The notes under the pieces: model-generated
Told to the model about the DNA's origin: nothing
The model's database searches: none
The model's input: the letters and a program-made list of their open reading frames with translations, nothing else
Part shown: positions 19,065 through 27,292 of the stretch, one piece after another
Layout of the letters: each line of letters opens with the position of its first letter
Numbering within the stretch: position 1 is the stretch's first letter
Translations under genes and position numbers: made by a program
Assembly: GCA_046565765.1 (NCBI GenBank)
Contig: JBKHXX010000048.1
Coordinates: 1 to 64,000, forward strand
Length of the DNA: 64,000 nt
DNA from: JBFMCT01 sp046565765
GTDB taxonomy: Bacteria > Actinomycetota > Acidimicrobiia > Acidimicrobiales > AC-14
Reading direction: 5' to 3'

Positions 19065-19522
19065 CCGCCGGCGGCCAGGCGGAGGGCGGTGGCGGCCGCG
19101 TCGGCCGGGGTGGCGACGCGCACGATGGCGTCGGACACGTCCCACGTGGCGAGGCCGACGACCGGCTTGCCCAGCTTGAGCGCGAGGGCGATCTCGCTCA
19201 GCGTGCCGTACTCGCCACCCACCGCCGCGACCACGTCGGCGGCCCGCACCACCAGCACGTTGCGGCCCTCGCCCATGCCGGTCGGCACGGCCAGGTCGAC
19301 CCACCGGTTGGCCTCGGCCCGGTCGTCACCGGGCAGGATCCCCACGGTCGTGCCGCCGGCCGCCTTGGCGCCGCGGCAGGCGGCCTCCATCACCCCGCCC
19401 CGCCCGCCGGTGACCACCACCGCCCCGCCCTCGGCCAGCGCCCGCCCCAGCTCCTCGGCCGCGGCGCAGGCGTCGGTGCCGGCCGCCGAGCCGCCCACCA
19501 CCGATACGTAGAGCGGCGCCAC
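19061..19522 (-). CDS. LOG/lysine-decarboxylase-like nucleotide-binding protein (TIGR00725 type)
   Basis: The 153-residue Rossmann-like protein carries VVGGSAAGTDAC, GGRGGVMEAA and GGEYGTLSEIALALKLGKPVVGL, the signature motifs of the LOG/TIGR00725 family. Family members bind or hydrolyse nucleotides; plant and some bacterial LOG proteins release cytokinin bases, but the short bacterial TIGR00725 proteins have no settled substrate. The start at 19522 is ATG, and the length agrees with the family. It is divergent from the propeller lipoprotein gene with only 26 bp between starts, so the two promoters must overlap. Confidence 0.8.
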   Translation of the reverse strand: MAPLYVSVVGGSAAGTDACAAAEELGRALAEGGAVVVTGGRGGVMEAACRGAKAAGGTTVGILPGDDRAEANRWVDLAVPTGMGEGRNVLVVRAADVVAAVGGEYGTLSEIALALKLGKPVVGLATWDVSDAIVRVATPADAAATALRLAAGG

Positions 19523-19548
19523 GGGCCGACGCTAGACTGCGGCCGACT

Positions 19549-20862
19549 GTGACGAGACGGGCGTACGCCGTCGGGCTCGTGGCGTTCGCACTGGCGGCTG
19601 CGGGGTGCGGCACCACTGCTGGGGAAGACCTGGGCGACGAGGTCTCCGCCGGCCCGCGCCCGTCGGTCGTCGACCGGCTGCCCGACCTGCCGGGGGCGGT
19701 ACGCCTCGACGACGGCCTCGCCGGCACCGGGCTGGCCCGGGCGGCCCCCACCCCCGCTCCCGTCTACTCGGCCCTCGTCGACGAGAACGGCCTGCGCCGG
19801 GCCGGCCCGGCCATACCGCCGGCCGGGCCCCAGGTGCCGCAGCCCGCCGGCCCCGCCGTGCCCGGGGACGCGCCGTCGGCGCCTGCCAACGTCTACGCCA
19901 ACACCATGGGTGCGGTCAGCCCCGCCCTGGCCGACATCCCGGTGCGGGTCTACGTCCCCAACAGCGACGCCCACACCCTGAGCGTCATCGACCCGGCGAC
20001 CATGCAGGTCATCGCCACCTATGCCACCGGCTTCGTGCCCCACCACGTGACCGCGTCGTGGGACATGACCAAGCTCTACGTGAACAACACGTCGGGCAAC
20101 TCGCTGCAGGTCATCGACCCGCGAACGACCAAGGTGGTCGAGAAGCTCGACATCATCGACCCCTACAACCTGTACTTCACGCCCGACGGCTCCAAGGCCA
20201 TCGTCGTGGCCGAGCGGTTGCAGCGGCTCGACTACCGCGACCCGCAGACGTGGAAGCTCATCAAGAGCGTGCCCATCCCGGGATCGGGCGTCGACCACAT
20301 GGACTTCTCGGCCGACGGCCGCTACCTCATCGCGAGCTGCGAGTTCAGCGGCCACGTGGTCAAGGTCGACAACGAGACGATGGAGGTTGCGGGCGTGATG
20401 AACGTCGGCGGGCTGCCCATCGACGTGAAGGTCTCCCCCGACGGGTCGGTGTTCTACGTGGCCAACCAGGGCAGCCACGGCGTCCACATCATCGACCCCG
20501 AGACGATGACCGAGCTCGACTTCCTGCCCACCGGCTCGGGCGCCCACGGCCTGAACTACAGCCGCGACACCACCCGGCTGTTCGTGAGCAACCGCCTCGG
20601 CGGGTCGGTCTCCGTCATCGACGTCGCCTCACGCACGGTCACCGAGACGTGGCGTGTCGGCGGCAGCCCCGACATGCTCCAGGTCTCCACCGACGGCACC
20701 CAGCTCTGGTACTCCAACCGGTTCCACGGGAGCGTGTCGGTGGTCGACACCACGACGGGCCAGGTCCTCAAGGTCATCCCCACCGGCGCCGGCGCCCACG
20801 GCGTGGCCTTCTTCCCCCAGCCCGGCCGCTACAACGTCGGCCACAACGGGGTCTACCGCTAG
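19549..20862 (+). CDS. YncE-like beta-propeller lipoprotein
   Basis: A 437-residue exported protein with lipobox AAAGC near residue 20, then about 110 residues of Pro/Ala/Gly-rich linker. The C-terminal seven-bladed-like propeller is built of repeats such as VYVPNSDAHTLSVIDPATM, KLYVNNTSGNSLQVIDPRT and FVSNRLGGSVSVIDVAS. YncE-type propellers act as extracellular binding scaffolds and have been linked to DNA or metal binding in other bacteria; no catalytic motif is visible here. The start GTG at 19549 is preceded by TAGACT at 19533-19538. A long hairpin element follows 8 bp after the stop. Confidence 0.78.
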   Translation: MTRRAYAVGLVAFALAAAGCGTTAGEDLGDEVSAGPRPSVVDRLPDLPGAVRLDDGLAGTGLARAAPTPAPVYSALVDENGLRRAGPAIPPAGPQVPQPAGPAVPGDAPSAPANVYANTMGAVSPALADIPVRVYVPNSDAHTLSVIDPATMQVIATYATGFVPHHVTASWDMTKLYVNNTSGNSLQVIDPRTTKVVEKLDIIDPYNLYFTPDGSKAIVVAERLQRLDYRDPQTWKLIKSVPIPGSGVDHMDFSADGRYLIASCEFSGHVVKVDNETMEVAGVMNVGGLPIDVKVSPDGSVFYVANQGSHGVHIIDPETMTELDFLPTGSGAHGLNYSRDTTRLFVSNRLGGSVSVIDVASRTVTETWRVGGSPDMLQVSTDGTQLWYSNRFHGSVSVVDTTTGQVLKVIPTGAGAHGVAFFPQPGRYNVGHNGVYR

Positions 20863-20870
20863 CCGCATCG

Positions 20871-20923
20871 GCGTTTTGGGGCGTCCCAACCACGCGTGAC
20901 GTGGTTTGAACGCCCGAAAACGC
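20871..20923. repeat. Dispersed inverted-repeat element, copy A
   Basis: Two 24-base arms (20871-20894 and 20900-20923) pair at 21 of 24 positions around a 5-base loop. The left arm begins GCGTTTTGGGGCG and ends ACCACG. It fills the gap between two convergent genes, so it could act as a two-way terminator. A second copy with a left arm matching at 22 of 24 bases lies at 54087. Confidence 0.8.
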
Positions 20924-20931
20924 TCGGTGGC

Positions 20932-22113
20932 CTAGCCGGGGCGGCCGGCCCCCACCAGGTCGCCGGCCCGCCAGCCCCGGTAGCGGATGGGGACGCCGGT
21001 CTGGGAGGCCTCGACCATCTGGCCGTCGCCCACGTAGATGGCGTTGTGGTGGATGCTCTCCACCCCGTCCTTGCCGAAGAACAGCAGGTCGCCGGGCTGA
21101 ACCTGGTCGACGGGCACCCGGGTGGTCTCGAAGTACTGGAGGTAGGCGGAGTGCGAGAGGGTGACGCCCGCCGCCTTCCAGGCGTAGGCGGTGAGGCCGG
21201 AGCAGTCGAAGGAGTCGGGGCCCGACCCGCCGTAGACGTAGGGCTTGCCGATCTGGGCGATGGCCGTCTCGACGGCGATGGCGGCCTTGGAGGACGGCGG
21301 CGGGGCGGTGGAGGCGGCGGGCCGGGGCGCGGTCGTCGCCGAAGGCGCGGGGGCGGCGGCCCGGGGGGCGGGTGAGTCGGCGAACGTGGGAGCGGGGCCG
21401 GTGGACGCGGCGACGGGGGCGGGCGCCCGGGCGGCCTCCTCCTGGCGACGGCGGGCGTCCTCGGCGGCGACCAGGGTGGCCAGCTCGCCCTGGACCCGGT
21501 TGAGGATGGCCCGCTGGGCGTCCTCGGCCGCCACCGCCTCGCGGCGCAGGCCGTCGGCCTCGGCGGTGGCCGCGGCGGCCGCCTCTTCCTCCGACTCGAG
21601 CCGGCCTCGCAGGGCGGTCAGGTCCTCCCGGGCGGCGCGCAGCTCGCCCAGGATGGCCCGCTGGTCGCGAGCCGTGACCGACAGGTACTGGCGGCGGATG
21701 AGGAAGTCGTCGCTGTTGCCGCTGCGGACGAGCCTGGTCAGGGTGGCGTTGGTGCCGCCGTGGACGTAGGCGATCACCGCCGCCTCGGCCAGCCGGTCCT
21801 TGACCTGGCGCATGCGGTCGTTGGACCTGGCGAAGTCGCTCTCCGCCGCGGCCAGCGACGCCCGCACCCGGCCCAGCTCCAGCTGGGCCCGGTTGAACCG
21901 TTCGGCGGCGACCGACACCCGCTCGCCCTGCACCTCGAGGTCGGCCTGGATGCGGGCCGCCTCGGCCCGCTTGTCGTCGGTGGACTGGCCCGACGCCGCC
22001 TGCGGGGCGGCGACGGGGACCAGGAGTGCGATCCCGACGAGAACGCCGAGCCGCCTGCGAAGGCTGGGGTCTTTCGCATTCGGCGCCTTGCGCCGAGGCG
22101 GCCAACCTGCCAC
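20932..22113 (-). CDS. NlpC/P60 peptidoglycan hydrolase with N-terminal coiled coil
   Basis: The 393-residue secreted protein begins with a signal peptide (GVLVGIALLVPVAAPQAASG). A long coiled coil of about 200 residues follows, then an Ala/Pro/Thr linker and an NlpC/P60 domain of about 120 residues. The catalytic cysteine is in FDCSGLTAYAW and the histidine in HHNAIYVGDGQMVEA. Such RipA-like enzymes cut peptide stems of peptidoglycan, usually during cell separation, with the coiled coil controlling activity. The GTG start at 22113 has AAAGGAG 9 bases upstream. The 184-bp gap to fumC holds divergent promoters; I looked for a c-di-AMP riboswitch there and found no convincing match. Confidence 0.9.
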   Translation of the reverse strand: MAGWPPRRKAPNAKDPSLRRRLGVLVGIALLVPVAAPQAASGQSTDDKRAEAARIQADLEVQGERVSVAAERFNRAQLELGRVRASLAAAESDFARSNDRMRQVKDRLAEAAVIAYVHGGTNATLTRLVRSGNSDDFLIRRQYLSVTARDQRAILGELRAAREDLTALRGRLESEEEAAAAATAEADGLRREAVAAEDAQRAILNRVQGELATLVAAEDARRRQEEAARAPAPVAASTGPAPTFADSPAPRAAAPAPSATTAPRPAASTAPPPSSKAAIAVETAIAQIGKPYVYGGSGPDSFDCSGLTAYAWKAAGVTLSHSAYLQYFETTRVPVDQVQPGDLLFFGKDGVESIHHNAIYVGDGQMVEASQTGVPIRYRGWRAGDLVGAGRPG

Positions 22114-22284
22114 TCACCAGCTCCTTTGCATTGCGACCGAGCTGCCAACGGGGCGGTTGGCGGCCTGGCGAGGGTTCAGACCCCACCCTCCGACCAGCCG
22201 TAAGGTCAAGCGGAAACCTCACTGCCTTCGGGGTCGTTCAGGCGGAACCGTAACCGTCGACAAGAGCCCCTGCAAGCTCTCCGC

Positions 22285-22290
22285 TAACTT
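22285..22290 (+). promoter_or_regulatory. -10 element of fumC
   Basis: TAACTT, 7 bases before the ATG at 22298, predicts a leaderless fumC transcript. No ribosome site is visible in the gap. Confidence 0.45.
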
Positions 22291-22297
22291 CCGCCCC

Positions 22298-23674
22298 ATG
22301 ACCCGGGCACGCATCGAGCGGGACTCGCTGGGCGAGGTGGCCGTGCCCGCCGACGCCGCCTGGGGGGCGCAGACCCAGCGGGCGGTGGACAACTTCGCCA
22401 TCTCCGGCGAACGCATGCCCGCCGAGGTGGTGCGAGCCCTGGCCCGCATCAAGGCGGCCGCCGCGGCCGAGAACGCCCGCCTGGGCGTGGTCGAGGAGGA
22501 CATGGCCGCCGCCATCGCCGCCGCCGCCGCCGAGGTGGCCGCCGGCGACCACGCCGACCAGTTCCCCGTCGACGTGTTCCAGACAGGCTCGGGGACGTCG
22601 ACCCACATGAACGTGAACGAGGTGCTCGCCCATCTGGCGGCGGAACGGCTGGGGCGGCCCGTCCATCCCAACGACCACGTGAACGCGTCCCAGTCCTCGA
22701 ACGACGTGTTCCCCTCCGCCGTCCACGTGGCCACCCTCTCGGCCCTGACCGCCGACCTCCTGCCCGCGCTGGCCGGGCTGGCCGCCGCCCTGCGGGACAA
22801 GTCGGCCGAGCTGGCCGACGTGGTCAAGGCGGGGCGCACCCATCTCATGGACGCCACCCCGGTCACGCTGGGCCAGGAGCTCGGCGGCTACGCAGCCGCC
22901 ATCGAGCACGGGATCGAGCGGGTGGAGGCGTGCCTGAACCGGGTGGGCGAGCTGCCCCTCGGCGGCACCGCCGTGGGCACCGGCATCAACACGCCGCCCG
23001 GGTTCGCGGCCGCCGTCATCGCCCGCCTGGCCGCCGCCACCGGCCTGCCCCTGACCGAGGCCCGTGACCACTTCGAGGCCCAGGGCGGGCGGGACGCCCT
23101 CGTCGAGGCCTCGGGAGCGCTGCGGACGGTGGCCGTCTCCATGGTGAAGGTCGCCAACGACCTGCGCCTGATGTCGAGCGGGCCGACGGCCGGCCTGGCC
23201 GAGATCCGCCTCCCCGAGCTCCAGCCGGGGAGCTCCATCATGCCCGGCAAGGTCAACCCCGTGATCCCCGAGGTGGTGGTCCAGGTGGGCGCCCAGGTGA
23301 TCGGCAACGACGCGGCCGTCGCCTTCGCCGGGGCCACCGGCACGCTCGAGCTCAACGTGGCCATCCCGGTGATGGCGCGCAACGTCCTGCACTCCGTCCG
23401 CATCCTGGCCGGCGCCTCCCGGGCCCTGGCCGATCGGTGCGTGCGGGGGGTCGTCGCCGACGCCGAGCGTTGCCGGCGCTACGCGGAGTCGTCGCCCGCC
23501 ATCGCCACCGCCCTCGCGCCCCACCTGGGCTACGACGTGACCGCCTCCGTCGTCCAGCAGGCGATGGCCCAGGGCCGCACCCTGCGGGAGGTCGTCCTCG
23601 AGCGGGGGCTCATGGAACCGGCCGACCTCGACCGGGCCCTCGACGTGGGGGCCATGACCCGCCCGCCGCCCTGA
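22298..23674 (+). CDS. fumC: Class II fumarate hydratase
   Basis: The 458-residue protein has all class II fumarase features: QTGSGTSTHMNVNEV, NASQSSNDVFPSA, GRTHLMDATPVTLGQELGGY and the family signature GSSIMPGKVNP. A catalytic histidine lies in the TH segment and a catalytic serine in the SS loop. It interconverts fumarate and malate in the TCA cycle without an iron-sulfur cluster. Length matches E. coli FumC closely. ATG 22298 gives the canonical short N-terminus before RIERDSLGEV. The gene stands alone and is transcribed away from the NlpC/P60 gene. Confidence 0.95.
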   Translation: MTRARIERDSLGEVAVPADAAWGAQTQRAVDNFAISGERMPAEVVRALARIKAAAAAENARLGVVEEDMAAAIAAAAAEVAAGDHADQFPVDVFQTGSGTSTHMNVNEVLAHLAAERLGRPVHPNDHVNASQSSNDVFPSAVHVATLSALTADLLPALAGLAAALRDKSAELADVVKAGRTHLMDATPVTLGQELGGYAAAIEHGIERVEACLNRVGELPLGGTAVGTGINTPPGFAAAVIARLAAATGLPLTEARDHFEAQGGRDALVEASGALRTVAVSMVKVANDLRLMSSGPTAGLAEIRLPELQPGSSIMPGKVNPVIPEVVVQVGAQVIGNDAAVAFAGATGTLELNVAIPVMARNVLHSVRILAGASRALADRCVRGVVADAERCRRYAESSPAIATALAPHLGYDVTASVVQQAMAQGRTLREVVLERGLMEPADLDRALDVGAMTRPPP

Positions 23675-23781
23675 CCGCCCTCATCCACAGCTCCGCCGGG
23701 TTGTGCCCAGGTTTTCCCTTCTTGTGCTCCACAGGACCGAAGGCGGAGGCTGAAGGCAGTGAGGTGCGGGGAGGCCGTCCG

Positions 23782-23976
23782 ATGGTCGTAGACGGACCGA
23801 TGCTGGCGACGGAGCTGCGGCGGAGGCGCGTGCCCCGCTCGGTGGCCGACGGCGTGCAGTCGGTGCATCGAGAGACCTGGATCGCCGGCGATCTCCGCGC
23901 CGCCCCCACTGCTCTCCTGGTGCTGGCGGCCCTGACCCTCACTCCCGGCGACCCTTCGGCCGACACCGAAGGCTGA
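23782..23976 (+). CDS. Small hypothetical protein, 64 residues
   Basis: An open frame with ATG at 23782 preceded by GGGGAGG 8 bases upstream. The product has a basic front (ATELRRRRVPRSVADGV) and a mildly hydrophobic helix (APTALLVLAALTL) near the end. I recognise no family, and coding status rests on the ribosome site and codon pattern only. It follows fumC by about 107 bp. Confidence 0.4.
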   Translation: MVVDGPMLATELRRRRVPRSVADGVQSVHRETWIAGDLRAAPTALLVLAALTLTPGDPSADTEG

Positions 23977-24018
23977 GCCGGGGCGTCTGCCCCCCAGCGC
24001 CGTTCCCGCCGTTCGCCC

Positions 24019-24510
24019 CTACGCCGGCGGGAGCGGCGCGCCCTCGAACGGGGCCGGGTCCTTGGGGCCCGGGATGAGGGGGTGGCTCCACCGCACGATG
24101 CGGGACAGCTCCTGGGTGAGCCCGCGCCACGCCGGCGGGTCCCATCCTTCGGCCGAGTTGACCACCGTCCCGTCCATGCCCAGGTGGACGGCGGCCGGGA
24201 GGGAGTTGAGGCCGAAGGCCCGGACGGCGACCAGGTCGGGGTCGACGAAGGTGAGGATGTCGCGGGCCCATCGCCCCAGCAGCCGCCGGGCGTCCTCGGC
24301 GTAGCCGGCCACCAGCCACGCCACCCGGCAGTCGGCCTGGTCGTAGTTGGTCAGGATCCGGGCCGCGGTCGGCACCAGCCACGCGCTGCGCTGGTTCTTC
24401 GGGTTCACCGCCACGACGAAGAGGTGGAAGGTGGTGAGCCACCCCCGCACCGGCCGGCCCGCTCCGCTGATCGGGGTGAGGACGAGGTCGGGAGGCGGGT
24501 TGGTGACCAT
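24019..24510 (-). CDS. Conserved-looking hypothetical protein with possible thioredoxin-like fold
   Basis: A 163-residue soluble protein. The order of strands and helices (TTFHLFVVAVNP, VAWLVAGYAEDARRLLG, VRAFGLNSLPAAVHLGMDGTVVNSAEGW) resembles a redoxin fold with a proline at the cis-Pro position (SLPAAVHL), but no CxxC or peroxidatic cysteine is present. If the fold is right, the protein is not a redox enzyme. The start ATG at 24510 lies 9 bases after TAGCTT. It is divergent from the DUF2269-like membrane protein. Fold assignment is tentative. Confidence 0.6.
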   Translation of the reverse strand: MVTNPPPDLVLTPISGAGRPVRGWLTTFHLFVVAVNPKNQRSAWLVPTAARILTNYDQADCRVAWLVAGYAEDARRLLGRWARDILTFVDPDLVAVRAFGLNSLPAAVHLGMDGTVVNSAEGWDPPAWRGLTQELSRIVRWSHPLIPGPKDPAPFEGAPLPPA

Positions 24511-24519
24511 GGCGGCGGA

Positions 24520-24525
24520 AAGCTA
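24520..24525 (-). promoter_or_regulatory. -10 element of the redoxin-like gene
   Basis: TAGCTT on the minus strand, 9 bases before the ATG at 24510. Confidence 0.35.
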
Positions 24526-24559
24526 GCGCGGGCACCCGTCGCGACTCACGTTCCACGGG

Positions 24560-24565
24560 TAACGT
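24560..24565 (+). promoter_or_regulatory. -10 element of the DUF2269-like gene
   Basis: TAACGT, 8 bases before the ATG at 24574. It is divergent from and close to the minus-strand box at 24520. Confidence 0.4.
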
Positions 24566-24573
24566 TCGGCGCC

Positions 24574-25083
24574 ATGGGCGTCAACAGCGGGCTCTACAAG
24601 TTCCTCCTCGTCCTCCACCTGCTGGCGGTGATCGCCGGGTTCGGGCCGACCATCCTCGCCCCCGCCTTCGGGGCACAGGCCAAGGCCCGCAAGGGGCGGG
24701 AGGGGTTGGCCATCGCCGAGGCCACCTTCGACGTCCTCTCCAAGTACGCCGAGTGGATCATCTACTCCGTCCCCATCCTCGGCATCCTGCTGGTGCTGGT
24801 GAGCGACGACGCCTGGCAGTTCAGCGACACGTGGATCTCGCTTTCGTTCCTGCTGTACATCGTCGCCCTCGGCCTGGTGCACGCCGTCCACTTCAAGAAC
24901 CTCAAGCGCATGAACGTGCTCATGGCCGAGCTGGCCGCCGGCCCTCCGCCGGGTGCGGGCGGGGGCGGCCCGCCGCCCCAGGTGGCCGAGTTGGAGCAGC
25001 GGGGCAAGCAGGTGGCAATGGTCGGGATGATTCTCAACCTGATCCTCGTCACCATCGTCGTCCTGATGGTCTGGAAGCCCTAG
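24574..25083 (+). CDS. Integral membrane protein, DUF2269-like
   Basis: The 169-residue protein has four hydrophobic segments: LYKFLLVLHLLAVIAGFG, IIYSVPILGILLVLV, LSFLLYIVALGLVHAVHF and MVGMILNLILVTIVVLMVW. A Gly/Pro-rich cytoplasmic loop lies between the third and fourth. The opening pattern (KFLLVLHLLAVIAGFGPTI) is that of the DUF2269 family of predicted integral membrane proteins, whose role is unknown. A histidine in helix 1 is conserved in the family as I recall. It may be co-transcribed with the following gene, which starts 12 bp after the stop. Confidence 0.72.
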   Translation: MGVNSGLYKFLLVLHLLAVIAGFGPTILAPAFGAQAKARKGREGLAIAEATFDVLSKYAEWIIYSVPILGILLVLVSDDAWQFSDTWISLSFLLYIVALGLVHAVHFKNLKRMNVLMAELAAGPPPGAGGGGPPPQVAELEQRGKQVAMVGMILNLILVTIVVLMVWKP

Positions 25084-25095
25084 GCCGTCCCCACC

Positions 25096-25902
25096 GTGAT
25101 GCACCCCATCGAGCGGCTGCGGATGGTCGCTCGCGCCGGCCGGGAGGACGCCACCCTGCTCGGCCGGGAGGCCGCCTCCGCCCTCGCCTCCCTCGGTGCC
25201 GACCCCGCCGGCCTCGTCACCGCGTGCCGGGGGCTGGTGGCCCGCCAGCCGACGTGCGGGCCGGTGTGGTGGGTGGCGGCCCGGGTGCTCAGCGCGGCCG
25301 ACGCCACGACCGAGGCGTGGCGCGCCGGTGACGAGCTGGCCCGGGACTCCACCGCCGGCGCCCTGGCCTACGAGCTGCCCGAGGACGCCACCGCCCTCGT
25401 GCTGGGCCGGCCCGAGGTGGCTTCCGAGGCCCTCCTGCGGCGCGGGGACGTGCGGGCGCTCGTCGTCGACGCCCTCGACGAGGGCGGATCGCTGGTGAAC
25501 ATGCTGCGGCGGGCCGAGGGCGACGCCATCCTCGTGCCCGAATCGGGTGTGGGCGCGGCGGTGGCGGCCGCCTCGGTGGTCGTGGTGGAGGCCTTCGCCC
25601 TGGGGCCGTCGGGGCTGGTGGCAACGGCGGGGTCGGCCGCCGCCGCCGCCCTCGCCCGCCAGCACGGCGTGCCGGTGTGGGCGGCCGCCGCCACCGGCCG
25701 GCTCCTGCCCGAGCCGCTGTGGGAGGGGCTGGCCGCCGGCCTCGGCCGCCGTGCCGACCCGTGGGACGAGCTGGAGGAGCTCGTCCCCCTCGACTGGGTG
25801 GACGTGGTGGTCGGCCCTCGGGGCGCCGCCACCCCGGCCGAGGCGGTCGCCTCCCCGACGTGCCCGGCGGCACCGGAACTGGTCCGAGCCGTCCGCCGGT
25901 AA
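25096..25902 (+). CDS. eIF2B/MtnA-like (ISOCOT fold) protein
   Basis: The 268-residue protein starts at GTG 25096 (ATG 25099 equally possible). An N-terminal helical region (IERLRMVARAGREDATLLGREAASAL) is followed by a Rossmann-like half with ILVPESGVGAAVAAASVVVVEAFALGPSGLVATAGSAA. The latter matches the D/E-A/G-x-G-x-(V/A)-N/G nucleotide-sugar region of eIF2B-alpha and methylthioribose-1-phosphate isomerase homologues. Canonical catalytic Asp/Cys of MtnA are not obvious, so enzymatic activity is uncertain. It may bind phosphorylated sugars or nucleotides. Confidence 0.6.
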   Translation: MMHPIERLRMVARAGREDATLLGREAASALASLGADPAGLVTACRGLVARQPTCGPVWWVAARVLSAADATTEAWRAGDELARDSTAGALAYELPEDATALVLGRPEVASEALLRRGDVRALVVDALDEGGSLVNMLRRAEGDAILVPESGVGAAVAAASVVVVEAFALGPSGLVATAGSAAAAALARQHGVPVWAAAATGRLLPEPLWEGLAAGLGRRADPWDELEELVPLDWVDVVVGPRGAATPAEAVASPTCPAAPELVRAVRR

Positions 25903-25905
25903 CGT
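25900..25905 (+). promoter_or_regulatory. -10 element of the dienelactone-hydrolase-like gene
   Basis: TAACGT overlaps the stop codon of the previous gene and lies 9 bases before the ATG at 25915. Confidence 0.35.
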
Positions 25906-25914
25906 CTTCCCCCC

Positions 25915-26601
25915 ATGGGGGAGGTCGTGGAGTTCCCGAGCAACGGCTCGCCGGCGGGGGGCTACCTCGCCTCGGGCGAGGGGGCGGGGCCGGGGGTGGT
26001 CGTCATCCACGAGTGGTCGGGGCTGGTCCCCCACATCCGCGACGTGTGCGACCGCTTGGCGGCGGAGGGGTTCACCGCCCTGGCGCCCGACCTGCTCGAC
26101 GGCCGCCCGATCGCCGACGAGGACGACGAGGACGAGAAGGCGCGAACGGCCCTGGGCCCCGGGGCGGTGGCCCGCGACCTGTCCGGGGCGGTCGACTTCC
26201 TCGCCGGCCACCGAGCGGTGCGGGGCCACGGCGTGGGCGTCGTCGGCTTCGGCATGGGCGGAGGGCTGGCCCTGTGGCTGGCCAGCCTGCGCCCCGGCGA
26301 CGTGCGGGCCGTCGTCCCCTTCTACGGCGCCATGCCGTGGGCCGAGTCCCAGCCCGACTGGGACCGGGTGAAGGCGCCCGTGGAAGGCCACTACGGCGAG
26401 GAGGACGGCTGGGCGACGCCGGAGTCGGCCCGCAGCCTCGAGCGCGAGCTGGAGTCCCGGGGGACCGAGGTGCGGCTGTTCCTCTACCCCGGCGCGGGCC
26501 ACGGCTTCTTCGACGACAGCCGCCCGGAGGCCTACGCGGAGGACGCCGCCCGCCAGGCCTGGGTGCGGACGCTCGAGTTCCTCCGGGCCAAGCTCGGCTG
26601 A
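25915..26601 (+). CDS. Dienelactone hydrolase family protein lacking the usual nucleophile
   Basis: The 228-residue alpha/beta-hydrolase has the dienelactone hydrolase plan: PGVVVIHEWSGLVPHIRDVCDRLAAEGF at the front, YGEEDGWAT with the acid Asp, and a C-terminal GAGHGFFDD with the His. The nucleophile elbow, normally G-F/Y-C-x-G-G, reads GFGMGG here, so the cysteine is replaced by glycine 113 (codon GGC at 26251-26253). One base change from TGC would explain it. The Asp and His remain. The protein might be inactive, act differently, or contain a base error. Members open lactone rings or hydrolyse esters. Confidence 0.8.
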   Translation: MGEVVEFPSNGSPAGGYLASGEGAGPGVVVIHEWSGLVPHIRDVCDRLAAEGFTALAPDLLDGRPIADEDDEDEKARTALGPGAVARDLSGAVDFLAGHRAVRGHGVGVVGFGMGGGLALWLASLRPGDVRAVVPFYGAMPWAESQPDWDRVKAPVEGHYGEEDGWATPESARSLERELESRGTEVRLFLYPGAGHGFFDDSRPEAYAEDAARQAWVRTLEFLRAKLG

Positions 26602-26608
26602 GCGTCGG

Positions 26609-27292
26609 GTGGTCGTCGACGCCATCATCCCGGCCCGCAACGAGGCCACCACGGTGGCCGCGGTGGTCGAGGCGTGCCGGGGGTGCGCCTACACGTCGGA
26701 GGTGATCGTGGTCGACGACGGTTCGACCGACGGCACGGCCGAGCTGGCGCTGGCCGCGGGGGCCAAGGTCGTGCGCCGGGAGTCGGCCGAGGTGGGGTCG
26801 AAGGCGGCGGCCATGGACGCCGGGGTGGCCGCCAGCGGGGCCGACGCCTTCCTGTTCTGCGACGCCGACTGCGTGGGGCTCACGCCGGCCCACCTCGACG
26901 CCATCTGCCGGCCGTTCGCCGAGGGCCGGGCGGCGATGTCGCTGGGCTGGTTCGACTACGGGTTCTGGAACCCCGTGGTCGTGCGCCTGGCCCCCACCAG
27001 CGGCGAGCGGGTCATCCCCCGCTGGGTGTGGGACTCGGTCGCCCCGGCCAGGCGCCGGGGCTACGACATCGAGATCATGATCAACGAGGTCATCGCCGAG
27101 GGTCGCCTACCCACCACGGCGCGCATCATGGACGGCGTCACCCACCGCACCAAGCGGGCCAAGTACGGCCGGGCCAAGGGGCTGCGGGAGACGTGGCGGA
27201 TGTGGTGGCACCTCTGGGGCCTGCCCGCTACCGGCGTGGTCCGCTGGCGGACGTACTGGTTCTACTGGCGGGACCTCACCGTCGAGCGCTAG
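26609..27292 (+). CDS. Family 2-type glycosyltransferase
   Basis: The 227-residue protein is a compact GT-A fold: DAIIPARNEATTVAAVVEAC, EVIVVDDGSTDGTAELA, and a DxD-like metal site in FLFCDADCVGLTP. It has no membrane helices. It resembles single-domain glycosyltransferases such as glucosyl-3-phosphoglycerate synthase or dolichol-phosphate-type enzymes, but the donor and acceptor cannot be fixed. GTG at 26609 lies 7 bp after the preceding stop. The tail overlaps the convergent methyltransferase by 4 bp. Confidence 0.8.
   Translation: MVVDAIIPARNEATTVAAVVEACRGCAYTSEVIVVDDGSTDGTAELALAAGAKVVRRESAEVGSKAAAMDAGVAASGADAFLFCDADCVGLTPAHLDAICRPFAEGRAAMSLGWFDYGFWNPVVVRLAPTSGERVIPRWVWDSVAPARRRGYDIEIMINEVIAEGRLPTTARIMDGVTHRTKRAKYGRAKGLRETWRMWWHLWGLPATGVVRWRTYWFYWRDLTVER

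Noticed and set aside
22114..22297. c-di-AMP (ydaO) riboswitch before the NlpC/P60 gene
   Set aside because: The genes are the right kind, but none of the conserved core segments could be found by eye.
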